This document shows, piece by piece, positions 40,431 to 49,540 of a stretch of DNA of 54,760 nucleotides. The position numbers and the translations under genes were made by a program. The stretch comes from Calditrichia bacterium (GTDB taxonomy: Bacteria > Calditrichota > Calditrichia > JAJRVZ01), in the NCBI GenBank assembly GCA_023132435.1, contig JAGLYF010000014.1, forward strand, positions 1-54,760, in the 5' to 3' direction. The notes beneath the pieces are model-generated. The model did not search any database and was not told the DNA's origin. It worked only from the letters and a program-made list of their open reading frames with translations. Within the stretch, counting starts at the first letter, position 1; every line of letters starts with the position of its first letter.

Positions 40431-41885
40431 TTATTTATTTGAATAAAAATAATTTATATTCAGGTTTCGGGCTGCTGCCACCTCATCCAGACGACGAACA
40501 GGCGTCGTGTAAGGGGCCTGATGCAGTTTTTCTGCATCTTCGTTAATTTCATCGTCTATTTGTATCATCGCATCGGCGAAATAATCGAGCATTTCCTTAC
40601 TTTCTGTTTCTGTCGGTTCAATCATCATCGCTTCCTTGACAATAATTGGAAAATAAACAGTAGGCGGATGAATTCCAAAATCTAACAGGCGTTTGGCAAT
40701 ATCCATCGCCTTTCCGCCTTTTTCTTTCTGTTTTTCCGCCGATAAGACAAATTCGTGCATGGTTCGGGATTCAAAACCCAGACGATACCTGTTTTTTAAC
40801 TTTTCATACAAGTAATTTGCATTTACGATAGCATGTTCAGATATTTTACTGAATCCATAAGCACCGACCATACGGATATATATGTAGGCGCGTAGTAATA
40901 AGGAAAAATTACCAAAAAAACTGTGAACTCTCCCAATGGATTGATCATCCATATCATCAAAATAATACTTATTTCCATCAAATTTTACTGTGGGCCTGGG
41001 CAAATAATCCATAAGTTTTTTATTAACGGCAACCGGACCGCTCCCTGGCCCGCCTCCGCCATGTGGGGTTGAGAAGCTTTTATGAAGATTCAAATGCATG
41101 ACATCAAAACCCATATCGCCCGGTCGTACAATACCGAAGAGCGCGTTCATATTTGCTCCATCCATGTAAAACAAAGCATCGACACTTTCCAGAATATCTT
41201 TAATTTCTTTTACCTGATGATCAAAAATTCCCAGGGTGTTTGGATTTGTCAGCATCAGACCGGCAACATCCCGGGAAATTTTAGCCTTTAAGTCATTTAG
41301 ATCAACAACACCCCGGTTATTAGATTTTAGAGTCTCAATTTTATAGCCGCTTATTGCCGCACTGGCAGGGTTTGTACCGTGGGCAGAATCAGGAATCAGA
41401 ATAATACTCCTGTTTTCCCTTTTTGCCTTATGGTATCGTTGCATGAGCAGTAAACCAACAAGTTCACCCTGCGAACCGGCAGCAGGTTGAAGTGTGACCG
41501 CATCCATTCCCGTAATACTTTTTAAATATTCCTGCAATTCATAAAGTATCTGAAGAGCACCCTGTACCTGTGATAAATTCTGATCAGGATGCAATTGTGA
41601 AAATGCCGGTATACCGGCTAATTTTTCATTGATTTTGGGATTATACTTCATCGTACAGCTGCCCAGAGGATAAAAAGACTTATCTACATGATGATTCATG
41701 GTTGATAAAGCTGTGTAGTGTCTGACCACTTCATTTTCCGCCACTTGTGGGAGATCAGCTGGATTTTCACGTAGATGCTGTACAGGGATTACCTCTCCAA
41801 TGGGTTTTTCCGGTACGTCACACCTGGGCAGGATGTGTCCCTTTCTTCCCTCCCGACCTAACTCGAACAATAATTTTCGGTACAT
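40431..41885 (-). CDS. gcvPB: Glycine dehydrogenase (decarboxylating) subunit 2
   Basis: YPLGSCTMKYNPKINE, PAAGSQGELVGLLLM, DSAHGTNPASA, NLHKSFSTPHGGGGPGSGPV. Confidence 0.95.
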   Translation of the reverse strand: MYRKLLFELGREGRKGHILPRCDVPEKPIGEVIPVQHLRENPADLPQVAENEVVRHYTALSTMNHHVDKSFYPLGSCTMKYNPKINEKLAGIPAFSQLHPDQNLSQVQGALQILYELQEYLKSITGMDAVTLQPAAGSQGELVGLLLMQRYHKAKRENRSIILIPDSAHGTNPASAAISGYKIETLKSNNRGVVDLNDLKAKISRDVAGLMLTNPNTLGIFDHQVKEIKDILESVDALFYMDGANMNALFGIVRPGDMGFDVMHLNLHKSFSTPHGGGGPGSGPVAVNKKLMDYLPRPTVKFDGNKYYFDDMDDQSIGRVHSFFGNFSLLLRAYIYIRMVGAYGFSKISEHAIVNANYLYEKLKNRYRLGFESRTMHEFVLSAEKQKEKGGKAMDIAKRLLDFGIHPPTVYFPIIVKEAMMIEPTETESKEMLDYFADAMIQIDDEINEDAEKLHQAPYTTPVRRLDEVAAARNLNINYFYSNK

Positions 41886-41907
41886 TTACTCCTCTGATTT
41901 AAAATCT

Positions 41908-42082
41908 AACCACAAAGATGCAAAGAATTAAAATATTGTATCAACTTATAATGTCATCCTGAAAGGATCTTTGCGGTTGCTTGCCGATATTCATACAAAA
42001 AACGTCAATTAGTAACGACAACTGCAAAGATGCTTACAGCATGACAAAAATAATATTAGTTACCTTTGTGTCTTTGCGGGTT
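41908..42082. repeat. Nested inverted-repeat (MITE-like) intergenic element
   Basis: Outer arms AACCACAAAGATGCAAAG / CTTTGTGTCTTTGCGGGTT; inner arms TGTCATCCTGAAAGGATCTTTGC (41952-41974) / GCAAAGATGCTTACAGCATGACA (42024-42046). Confidence 0.7.
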
Positions 42083-43115
42083 ATTTTTCTGTTAACAAAT
42101 CAGTAGCGGAAATCGTTTTATTCTTACCGGTTGTCTTAGCCCTGTCTAATGCTTTCTTGGCCAGAGCAAAAAATTCCATCTCATTCTTAACCGGCTCACT
42201 AAATGGGAAAGTCGCCACACCTATACTCGCCGTAATCGTCTTCTCCATTTTTTTTCTTCTGCTTCCCGCCCCTTTTCTCTCAATCTTGGAATCATCTACA
42301 TATTCAGTTTGATTAATCGCCACGCGCAATCTTTCCGCTTCAAATACCCCACTTTGCATATCTATGCCCGGTAAGATGACTGCAAAATTTGCGCCCTCCA
42401 GTCGGCCAACCACATCAGCCACCCGGGAATTTATCAGAAGAACATTGGCAATTTTCGTAAGTACATAATCACCAACATCATGTCCAAAAGTGTCATTCAC
42501 CCGTCCAAATGAGTCAATATCCAATATGACGACAGAGATAGGTATTTTGTGTTTTTGGGCATGGTGGAATTCTTCTTTTAGCTTATTGAAAAAATATGAT
42601 TTATCATACAATCCGGTTAATCTGTCAATTAATGCGGTTTCTTCTAACCTTCTGTTGATCTGATGTAACTTCTCAATCTCCTGTGATAATTCATCGCGGA
42701 TTTTTATTTCGCCATTTTTTTTAGAATTCAGTTTCTTTAGCAACTGAGCTCTCTTAATCACAGCATGGACAGTTGTCAGCATTTTTCTTGCGTTTAAAGG
42801 TTTTTCCAGACAATCAACTCCCCCAACCTCTAAACACTTTGCCCGGATATCACCTTCATCTTTTTCACTAATCAAAAATACAACCGGAATATTTTTCGTC
42901 TTTTTTCTGTCTTTAATTTTTTTACAAGCAGTATAAGCATCCTCAGCGGAGGGGTCTGTATCAAGAAGTATTAGATCGGGATTGTCTTCATTCGCTCTTT
43001 TTACAACCGATTTTGCATTTTCAGCAATAATCATTTCCGTCTGATCAGTAGCAAACAGACTCTCTAGTGATTCAGTCAATTCTTTGTCGTGTTCTAATAA
43101 TAAAATTTTAGACAT
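42081..43115 (-). CDS. Receiver plus degenerate GGDEF-domain protein
   Basis: ILLLEHDKELTESL, DLILLDTDPSAEDAY; LTGLYDKSYFFNKLKEEF, ILDIDSFGRVNDTFGHDVGDYVL; signature is EGANF; RVAD precedes it by 5 residues. Confidence 0.88.
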   Translation of the reverse strand: MSKILLLEHDKELTESLESLFATDQTEMIIAENAKSVVKRANEDNPDLILLDTDPSAEDAYTACKKIKDRKKTKNIPVVFLISEKDEGDIRAKCLEVGGVDCLEKPLNARKMLTTVHAVIKRAQLLKKLNSKKNGEIKIRDELSQEIEKLHQINRRLEETALIDRLTGLYDKSYFFNKLKEEFHHAQKHKIPISVVILDIDSFGRVNDTFGHDVGDYVLTKIANVLLINSRVADVVGRLEGANFAVILPGIDMQSGVFEAERLRVAINQTEYVDDSKIERKGAGSRRKKMEKTITASIGVATFPFSEPVKNEMEFFALAKKALDRAKTTGKNKTISATDLLTEK

Positions 43116-43125
43116 TTTCCTCGTT

Positions 43126-43167
43126 GCTCGATGCTCGATGCTCGATGCTCGATGCTCGATGCTCGAT
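43126..43167. repeat. Tandem heptamer array, 6 x GCTCGAT
   Basis: Direct count of six perfect 7-bp units. Confidence 0.95.
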
Positions 43168-43189
43168 TTTAAAATTTAAAATTACCAAT

Positions 43190-43567
43190 CTATTTGGCTG
43201 ACAAATGGTTTTTTTCTACGGATTGAATAAATAGATTTAACTTCTTTCCTAATTTATCAAGTCTTTCATTGTAATCCATATATAGATCTCTGTCAGATAA
43301 TGATTTAGTCTCAAATAAATTTACCAGATGATCAATGGTTTCATCATTTGAGGCAATTGCATATGTAAGAAATTTAATAAACTCTTGTTTATACCTTCGC
43401 CTTCCATAACCTTCGACAATATTTGATTTTACCGACTTGCTCGATCGTCGAATTTGACGTCCTTCTTCATACATCTCAAATCGAGGTAATTTGTTCAAGG
43501 ATGTAATATGAATGTCAATTACAAGCTTGTGTGCTATTTCAAAAATTTCTAAATCCCGATAACTCAT
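43190..43567 (-). CDS. Four-helix-bundle protein (S23/intervening-sequence protein family)
   Basis: [81 protein letters not shown]. Confidence 0.9.
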   Translation of the reverse strand: MSYRDLEIFEIAHKLVIDIHITSLNKLPRFEMYEEGRQIRRSSKSVKSNIVEGYGRRRYKQEFIKFLTYAIASNDETIDHLVNLFETKSLSDRDLYMDYNERLDKLGKKLNLFIQSVEKNHLSAK

Positions 43568-43658
43568 ACCTATCCCTCCTAATTTAGTTTAACTAATATT
43601 AGGAACAATAAATATGCCAATTATATATCAATCATAATTCTATGTCAGATATTAATTA

Positions 43659-43686
43659 TCGAGTATCGAGGATCCAGTATCGAGTA
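43659..43686. repeat. Degenerate tandem heptamers (TCGAGTA TCGAGGA TCCAGTA TCGAGTA)
   Basis: Four 7-bp units ending exactly at the gcvPA stop codon. Confidence 0.85.
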
Positions 43687-45018
43687 TCAGTTCGTCAAAA
43701 TCTTTTTCAACGCCGACACATACATGTCAATCTCATCCTTCGTGCGCTTTTCTGTTACTGTAACTAGCAGATGCCCTTCCATTCCCCATTTTTTAAGATC
43801 AATTCCACCAAGAATTCCCTGTTTTTTTAATTCTTTTAATACCTTACCTGTATCTTTTGGTAATTTTACCAGAAATTCTTTAAAAAATGGTTTATCGCTT
43901 ATGACTTCCACACCATTTATTTTCCGCAATTCTTCAGCCATGTAGTGGGATTTTTGCAGACATAAATTTGCCACTTCCCGGATGCCATATTTGCCCAGCG
44001 CTGCTAAATAGATTGTCGCAGCAAGGGCCAGCAATCCCGAGTTCGTACAAATATTTGACGTTGCTTTTTCACGACGGATGTGTTGTTCCCGAGTTTGTAA
44101 GGTAAGGACATAACCCGGTTTTCCATCTATATCCTGGGTTAAGCCGGCAATCCGACCGGGGATCTTGCGTACCAGCTTCTGCGTAGTGGAAAACAAACCG
44201 ATAAAAGGTCCCCCGTAATTCTGATGATTTCCCAATACCTGCCCTTCGGCGACGGCGATATCCGCACCATACTGGCCCGGGGGTGAAAGTAATCCGAGAG
44301 AAATTGGATCATAAAAGGCTATAAAAAGCGTATTTTTATCCCTCAGTAATGTTCCAACGGTTTGCATCTCTTCTAAATACCCAAAGAAATTTGAGTGTTG
44401 AATGATAACCGCAGCAAATTCGTCGTTTAACATGTCTTCAAAGGAATCTAAATCGAGTGTATAACCAGAAACAGGGATTTCTGTTATTTCAATATCATTG
44501 TGTGAGACATAACTATCCAATACTTCTCTGTAGCGCCGGTTCAATGTACCGGCTACAAGTACCTTGTTTTTTCCTGTATGAGCATAGGCAAGAAGTATTG
44601 CTTCCGCAAGAGCAGAGCCACCTTCATACATTGAAGCGTTTGTCACATCCATTCGGGTCAACTCGCAAACCATAGACTGGAATTCATAGATGGATTGGAG
44701 TGTTCCCTGACTCACCTCAGGTTGATAGGGCGTATATGCGGTGTAAAATTCAGACCGGCTGATTAATGATCCAACAATCGCCGGTACGTAGTGATCATAG
44801 GCGCCACCACCCATAAATGATATCCCCAGCTCATTTTTCGCAGCGAGTGATTCAATCAATCCGTTAACTTCTGCTTCAGATATCGCTTCAGGAATATCGA
44901 GTTTTCCTTTGAATCTTAGATCTTCAGGTATATTTGAAATTAAATCATTAAAATTACCGACTCCTATTTCGGAGAGCATTTCCCTAATATCTTCATCCGA
45001 GTTCGTTAAAAAAGCCAT
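43687..45018 (-). CDS. gcvPA: Glycine dehydrogenase (decarboxylating) subunit 1
   Basis: MSEIGVGNFNDLISNIPEDLR-type N-terminus, SFMGGGAYDHYVPAIV, YTPYQPEVSQGTLQSIYEFQSM, QTREQHIRREKATSNICTN. Confidence 0.95.
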   Translation of the reverse strand: MAFLTNSDEDIREMLSEIGVGNFNDLISNIPEDLRFKGKLDIPEAISEAEVNGLIESLAAKNELGISFMGGGAYDHYVPAIVGSLISRSEFYTAYTPYQPEVSQGTLQSIYEFQSMVCELTRMDVTNASMYEGGSALAEAILLAYAHTGKNKVLVAGTLNRRYREVLDSYVSHNDIEITEIPVSGYTLDLDSFEDMLNDEFAAVIIQHSNFFGYLEEMQTVGTLLRDKNTLFIAFYDPISLGLLSPPGQYGADIAVAEGQVLGNHQNYGGPFIGLFSTTQKLVRKIPGRIAGLTQDIDGKPGYVLTLQTREQHIRREKATSNICTNSGLLALAATIYLAALGKYGIREVANLCLQKSHYMAEELRKINGVEVISDKPFFKEFLVKLPKDTGKVLKELKKQGILGGIDLKKWGMEGHLLVTVTEKRTKDEIDMYVSALKKILTN

Positions 45019-45082
45019 TCTCTATCCTAAAATAGTAGTAAGCGTAAAGTTTAAAAAAATAACAAATTACAAATATTTTTTT

Positions 45083-45188
45083 CATTGTCATTCCCGCGAA
45101 AGCGGGAATCTCAAAGGGGTAAACTCCGGCAGGAATCCAGAAAATAGGCATATCATCATGGATCCCCGCTTGCGCGGGGATGACAATG
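45083..45188. repeat. Palindromic repeat element with CATTGTCATYCCCGC terminal inverted repeats
   Basis: CATTGTCATTCCCGCGAAAGCGGGAATC...GATCCCCGCTTGCGCGGGGATGACAATG. Confidence 0.8.
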
Positions 45189-45214
45189 CACATATTGTTC
45201 ATTTCTTTCTCACC

Positions 45215-45265
45215 GACATTCCCGCTGGAGTTTATCCCGCACTTGATGCGGGGCGGGAATGACAG
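45215..45265. repeat. Second, shorter copy of the CATTCCCGC repeat family
   Basis: GACATTCCCGCTGGAGTTTATCCCGCACTTGATGCGGGGCGGGAATGACAG. Confidence 0.75.
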
Positions 45266-45303
45266 CTGCAATAATAGTTAATAACTCCGTGGTTATCACA
45301 TCC

Positions 45304-45681
45304 TTACCCAATATGTTCCTGGTATGCCGTAGCATCCATCAGACTATCATATTCTTCCGTACTCTCAATCTTTATCTTTATCATCCAACCCTCACCGTAA
45401 GGATCTTTATTGATCGTTTCCGGAGTATCTGGAAGGGCATTGTTTGCTTCGACGATTTCCCCAGTTAATGGCATATACAGGTCAGCAGCAGCCTTCACAG
45501 CCTCTATACTACCAAACGGGTCTTTCTGATTAAAAGTATCACCGACTGCGGGAAGATCAAGATAAACGACATCACCCAGCTCACCCTGAGCATAATCGGT
45601 GATCCCAACAACTAGAACATCACCTTCTTTACGTACCCATTCATGGTCTTCACTATACTTTAATTCTTCTGGAATACTCAT
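45304..45681 (-). CDS. gcvH: Glycine cleavage system H protein
   Basis: YSEDHEWVRKEGDVLVVGITDYAQGELGDVVYLDLPAVGD; lipoyl site SIEAVKAAADLYMPLTG. Confidence 0.95.
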   Translation of the reverse strand: MSIPEELKYSEDHEWVRKEGDVLVVGITDYAQGELGDVVYLDLPAVGDTFNQKDPFGSIEAVKAAADLYMPLTGEIVEANNALPDTPETINKDPYGEGWMIKIKIESTEEYDSLMDATAYQEHIG

Positions 45682-45691
45682 CGTGCCTCCA

Positions 45692-47038
45692 CTATTCTAA
45701 AAGATTTATTCTTTCTAAAAATCCTGTATCAAAATTTCCATTCTTAAAATCATCATGATCAATTAGTTTTCTATGGAAAGGGATTGTCGTTTTGACACCT
45801 TCGATGACAAATTCATCCAATGATCTTCGCAGCCGGGTAATTGCCTCTTCCCTGTCTTTCCCATGAGCAATTAACTTGGCAACCAATGAATCATAAAATG
45901 GGGGAATATCATATCCGGAATACGTATGTGTATCCACTCTAATACCAGGCCCCCCCGGAAAATGAACATTTTCTATATGACCCGGATTGGGCATAAAATT
46001 GCGCTCCCAATCCTCGGCATTTATACGACATTCAATAGCGTGTCCCGCCATATTAATGTCTTTCTGTTCGTAATTCAAAGGTTCACCCGCAGCCACCCGT
46101 ATCTGATCTTTTACTAGATCGCGGCTATAAATCATTTCAGTTACCGGATGTTCAACCTGGATTCTCGTATTCATTTCCATAAAATAGAAATTTTTTTGAT
46201 CATCCAACAAATATTCGATTGTACCGGCGCCAACATAATCCACACCCTTACAACCCTTTACCGCCAACTCACCCATTTTATTTCTCAAATCGTCATCAAG
46301 TGCAACAGATGGCGCTTCTTCCAACAACTTTTGATGTCTCCGTTGTATGGAACACTCCCTTTCACCATAATGCACCACATTACCATGAGCATCTGCCATT
46401 ACCTGTATTTCAATATGACGTGGATTGACAATAAACTTTTCCATATACAAATCTGCATTCCCAAACGCGCCTTCTGCTTCTGCACTGGCCATCATAAAGT
46501 TCATTTCCAACTCATCTTCGGAGTTTACGATACGCATCCCTCTACCGCCCCCCCCGGCAACAGCTTTTAACATTACCGGGTATTTTACATCTTTGACCAG
46601 GGATTTTGCATGATTTAAATCTTTAATCACACCTTCACTGCCGGGCACGACGGGAACACCGGCTTTTGTCATTGTTTTCTTCGCTTCTGATTTGTTTCCC
46701 ATCTTCCGGATGACATCTGCGTTTGCGCCGATAAATTGGATATTACATTCTTCACATATTTCAGCAAATTCCGGATTTTCTGCTAAAAAACCATACCCGG
46801 GATGCACCGCATCAGCGCCGGTTACTTCTGCTGCCGAGATAATTCGCACCATGTTTAAATAACTCTCATTACTGGGAGGTGGACCAATACATACAACTTC
46901 ATCAGCAAAGCGTACATGCAGCGAATCTACATCCGCTTCAGAATAAATAGCGACAGTCTTTATACCCAACTCCTGACACGCCCTGAGAATTCGAAGGGCG
47001 ATCTCACCCCGATTAGCTATTAATATTTTATTGAACAA
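45692..47038 (-). CDS. accC: Acetyl-CoA carboxylase biotin carboxylase subunit
   Basis: [64 protein letters not shown]. Confidence 0.97.
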   Translation of the reverse strand: MFNKILIANRGEIALRILRACQELGIKTVAIYSEADVDSLHVRFADEVVCIGPPPSNESYLNMVRIISAAEVTGADAVHPGYGFLAENPEFAEICEECNIQFIGANADVIRKMGNKSEAKKTMTKAGVPVVPGSEGVIKDLNHAKSLVKDVKYPVMLKAVAGGGGRGMRIVNSEDELEMNFMMASAEAEGAFGNADLYMEKFIVNPRHIEIQVMADAHGNVVHYGERECSIQRRHQKLLEEAPSVALDDDLRNKMGELAVKGCKGVDYVGAGTIEYLLDDQKNFYFMEMNTRIQVEHPVTEMIYSRDLVKDQIRVAAGEPLNYEQKDINMAGHAIECRINAEDWERNFMPNPGHIENVHFPGGPGIRVDTHTYSGYDIPPFYDSLVAKLIAHGKDREEAITRLRRSLDEFVIEGVKTTIPFHRKLIDHDDFKNGNFDTGFLERINLLE

Positions 47039-47104
47039 ACTAATTCCCCTTTATCTTTCAATGGCCTTTTGCAGCTCTTCCGGTGTTTGCTTTAATCTGG
47101 TATT

Positions 47105-47416
47105 TTATGCTTGTACACGATTTAATTCAATTCTCAATTGATTTATTTCAAAAGAATCTGACTGGTCTCTAAACGGTGTTACCGCCGGTTCTTCACTACT
47201 AATTGGTACACTATTCAGGAGATTTAACCAATTTTTGTAAGCAATAATATAGCGACTATTTGGATAATTTTCGAGAAAATTTTGAGCATCCTTTTCGATG
47301 CGAGATCTTACAAAATGATCAATGCCTTTTAGCTGCAGGATAAGAAGAAATAGAGCGATTGAAATAAATATAATGAGGACAAGATAACTGAAGAATAATT
47401 TATATTTCAACTTCAT
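47105..47416 (-). CDS. Small membrane-anchored hypothetical protein
   Basis: 103 aa, N-terminal TM helix, between accC and accB, same strand. Confidence 0.5.
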   Translation of the reverse strand: MKLKYKLFFSYLVLIIFISIALFLLILQLKGIDHFVRSRIEKDAQNFLENYPNSRYIIAYKNWLNLLNSVPISSEEPAVTPFRDQSDSFEINQLRIELNRVQA

Positions 47417-47419
47417 TCA

Positions 47420-47926
47420 TTATTTTTCAATAAGGAAGAGAACCTGATTATATTCAACTGGTTGTGCGTTTTCTACTAAAATTTTTACAATCTTTCCTGC
47501 ATATTCAGATTCTATTTCATTCATTAGCTTCATCGCTTCAATGATACACAAAGTTTGTCCAACGGTAACATTTTGTCCGATGTCCACATAGGGATCTGCA
47601 TCCGGGGCGGGAGCACGGTAAAACGTTCCGACCATTGGTGACCGAACTTCATGGTATTCACTTGCGGCAGTTTCAGCTGGCACAGTCGCAGTATCAGCCG
47701 ATGTGGGCTCTGGCAGACCTTGAACCGGTAGCGATGGCGGTGCCATCACAGGAGGTTGTGGTTGATAGGCAGGATTCATGACAACGGCCTCAGCCGAATA
47801 TTTACTATTCTTAGATATTCTCAGTTTTTTACCTTCTTCTACAATTTCAATTTCAGTGATATCTGCGCTTTCAACAAGTTTAATAAGCTGGCGGATCTCT
47901 TTGATCTCCATCAAGCCTCCTAACAT
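47420..47926 (-). CDS. accB: Biotin carboxyl carrier protein
   Basis: [34 protein letters not shown]; Pro/Ala linker; biotin site [14 protein letters not shown]. Confidence 0.95.
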   Translation of the reverse strand: MLGGLMEIKEIRQLIKLVESADITEIEIVEEGKKLRISKNSKYSAEAVVMNPAYQPQPPVMAPPSLPVQGLPEPTSADTATVPAETAASEYHEVRSPMVGTFYRAPAPDADPYVDIGQNVTVGQTLCIIEAMKLMNEIESEYAGKIVKILVENAQPVEYNQVLFLIEK

Positions 47927-47931
47927 AATGA

Positions 47932-48990
47932 CTAAATTAATTTTACTTTCTCAAACAAATCCTTGGCCTCTTCATGAAATTTATTCTTGTAGGATGAGGC
48001 ACTGATGTGATGTTTGCCAATATTGGTGAAATTTATATCTTTAACATCTTCGTCGCAATAAATAATTACAGGAACATCATCCTCTGTTCTCGGTTTGGGC
48101 CACAACATACTCAGGATTTTATCAGCATCCTCATAATCGAGGATTATCAATTGCGGTGCAAAATTTCCCATAAATCGAACTGTCATCTCTTGTGGACCCG
48201 TAACTTTACAGTCATACCCCATTTTTTTAACTGTACGGCTAGCCATAATTCGCGCTATTCTGTTATCATCTATAATAAGGACCTTTACTTCTTCCAGTTC
48301 CACACCTTCCTGTTTTTTGATCTCATCTTTCAGCTTCGCAGCTTCCAACAAAAGATTGGTGATACTCTCATTCACATTTGCGATAGGCACGTCTTCTGTA
48401 TCTTCAAAAACAAACCTCAATTCCTCGTTACATGCCAATTGTAAAAATGCATCTTCCTTTATAAGTGATCCATAAGTTGCGGAAACGAAGCGACCGTTTT
48501 TTACCATGATATTACCAATTTCAGTATTGTTAACGTCGTAGAATTTGAATATTCCGGTCCGTTTTCCCTGATCCTTCTCCTGGGCCTCATTCCAGAAAAA
48601 TTCATTTGCGGTGAAGTGATACTGCAGTCGGGATTCATTAATTCTTAGATTTATTCTGGCCACAACTTCTTTTATATGGAATGGCCGGCGAATAACATCA
48701 ACCACACCATTGTTAAAAAAATCCATTACGGAATCATCGTTATCGTTGAGAATTAAGGCAATAATTGGGACTTGTCTCAATTCTTCATTTTTTTGCACGG
48801 AACCCATCAAATCGGAATTACTTTTTTCTTTAAAATTATCCGCTACTAAAAGCAGGGCCGGAACTTCTTTTACTGCCCTTTTCTTACATTCAAACACATT
48901 ATCAAATGTAGAAATTGTAAATTCATTGGTCTTTAACTGATTCTGAAGACCTGTGACATCTTTATCGGGTGCACTCAATATAAATAACAT
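47932..48990 (-). CDS. Pseudo-receiver / PATAN / receiver three-domain protein
   Basis: N-terminal receiver fold lacking the acidic pocket ([22 protein letters not shown]); central [42 protein letters not shown]-terminal [15 protein letters not shown]...QLIILDYED. Confidence 0.75.
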   Translation of the reverse strand: MLFILSAPDKDVTGLQNQLKTNEFTISTFDNVFECKKRAVKEVPALLLVADNFKEKSNSDLMGSVQKNEELRQVPIIALILNDNDDSVMDFFNNGVVDVIRRPFHIKEVVARINLRINESRLQYHFTANEFFWNEAQEKDQGKRTGIFKFYDVNNTEIGNIMVKNGRFVSATYGSLIKEDAFLQLACNEELRFVFEDTEDVPIANVNESITNLLLEAAKLKDEIKKQEGVELEEVKVLIIDDNRIARIMASRTVKKMGYDCKVTGPQEMTVRFMGNFAPQLIILDYEDADKILSMLWPKPRTEDDVPVIIYCDEDVKDINFTNIGKHHISASSYKNKFHEEAKDLFEKVKLI

Positions 48991-49026
48991 AGTTACCGAT
49001 TCCTTAATACCAGGATTTCAGGAATA

Positions 49027-49252
49027 TTAATACTCTTTTGCTGCTTTTGCAATACGTTGTAATTCTTCAGTTACAATATCCAGGTGCTCATCACTTAAAT
49101 ACGTTGTATGTATTCTGGTATGTTTAAGCTTTAGCCAGTCAATTTCCGCGATAATCAGATCTTCTTCAAAATAAGGAGCTTTTACGACCCGTTTGCCAAT
49201 TTTGAGCTGATCTGAGCCGGAGCAATTTTTAATTTGTTTTTTTCTTTCATCG
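49027..49252 (-). pseudogene. Carbon-nitrogen hydrolase (nitrilase family) remnant with internal deletion
   Basis: C-terminal frame: DQLKIGKRVVKAPYFEEDLIIAEIDWLKLKHTRIHTTYLSDEHLDIVTEELQRIAKAAKEY*; different-frame start MKEKNKLKIAPAQI. Confidence 0.6.
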
Positions 49253-49306
49253 TTTTAGTTCATAATTGTCTGGTTAAAAATCGTCTAATTTAGGTAATGC
49301 TTCAAG

Positions 49307-49346
49307 AACTCATCCCCCGGCCCCTTCTCTTGGTAAGAGAAGGGGA
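49307..49346. repeat. Hairpin repeat GAACTCATCCCCCGG-CCCCTTCTCTT-GGT-AAGAGAAGGGG
   Basis: Perfect 11-bp stem at 49321-49345; related copies at 49503-49527 and 54591-54613. Confidence 0.8.
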
Positions 49347-49502
49347 GAAGAATATGATATATTTTCACTGCAAGAATTATTCCTTTAACCGGACCTTAAT
49401 GATTTTGATTGTATAATCAATAAAGGCTAAATTTACTGTTTCTCCTTATTAAAAACAAACGTATCGACTTGTTGCTAAAAGGGAACTAAACTCACACCCT
49501 AT

Positions 49503-49527
49503 CCCCTTCTTTTGGGAAGAGAAGGGG
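49503..49527. repeat. Second copy of the CCCCTTCTC hairpin repeat
   Basis: CCCCTTCTTTT-GGG-AAGAGAAGGGG. Confidence 0.8.
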
Positions 49528-49540
49528 AACAGATGGTGCC

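Noticed and set aside
43126-43167. CRISPR-like array
   Set aside because: Units are contiguous 7-mers without spacers; no Cas genes in the window.
43190-43567. S23/Avd-like protein as part of a diversity-generating retroelement
   Set aside because: No reverse transcriptase or template/variable repeat pair seen in the window.
44993-45271. Minus- and plus-strand ORFs across the gcvPA/gcvH gap (e.g. ...IPAQAGIHDDMPIFWIPAGVYPFEIPAFAGMT...)
   Set aside because: Typical translation of CATTCCCGC palindromic repeats, not a real protein.
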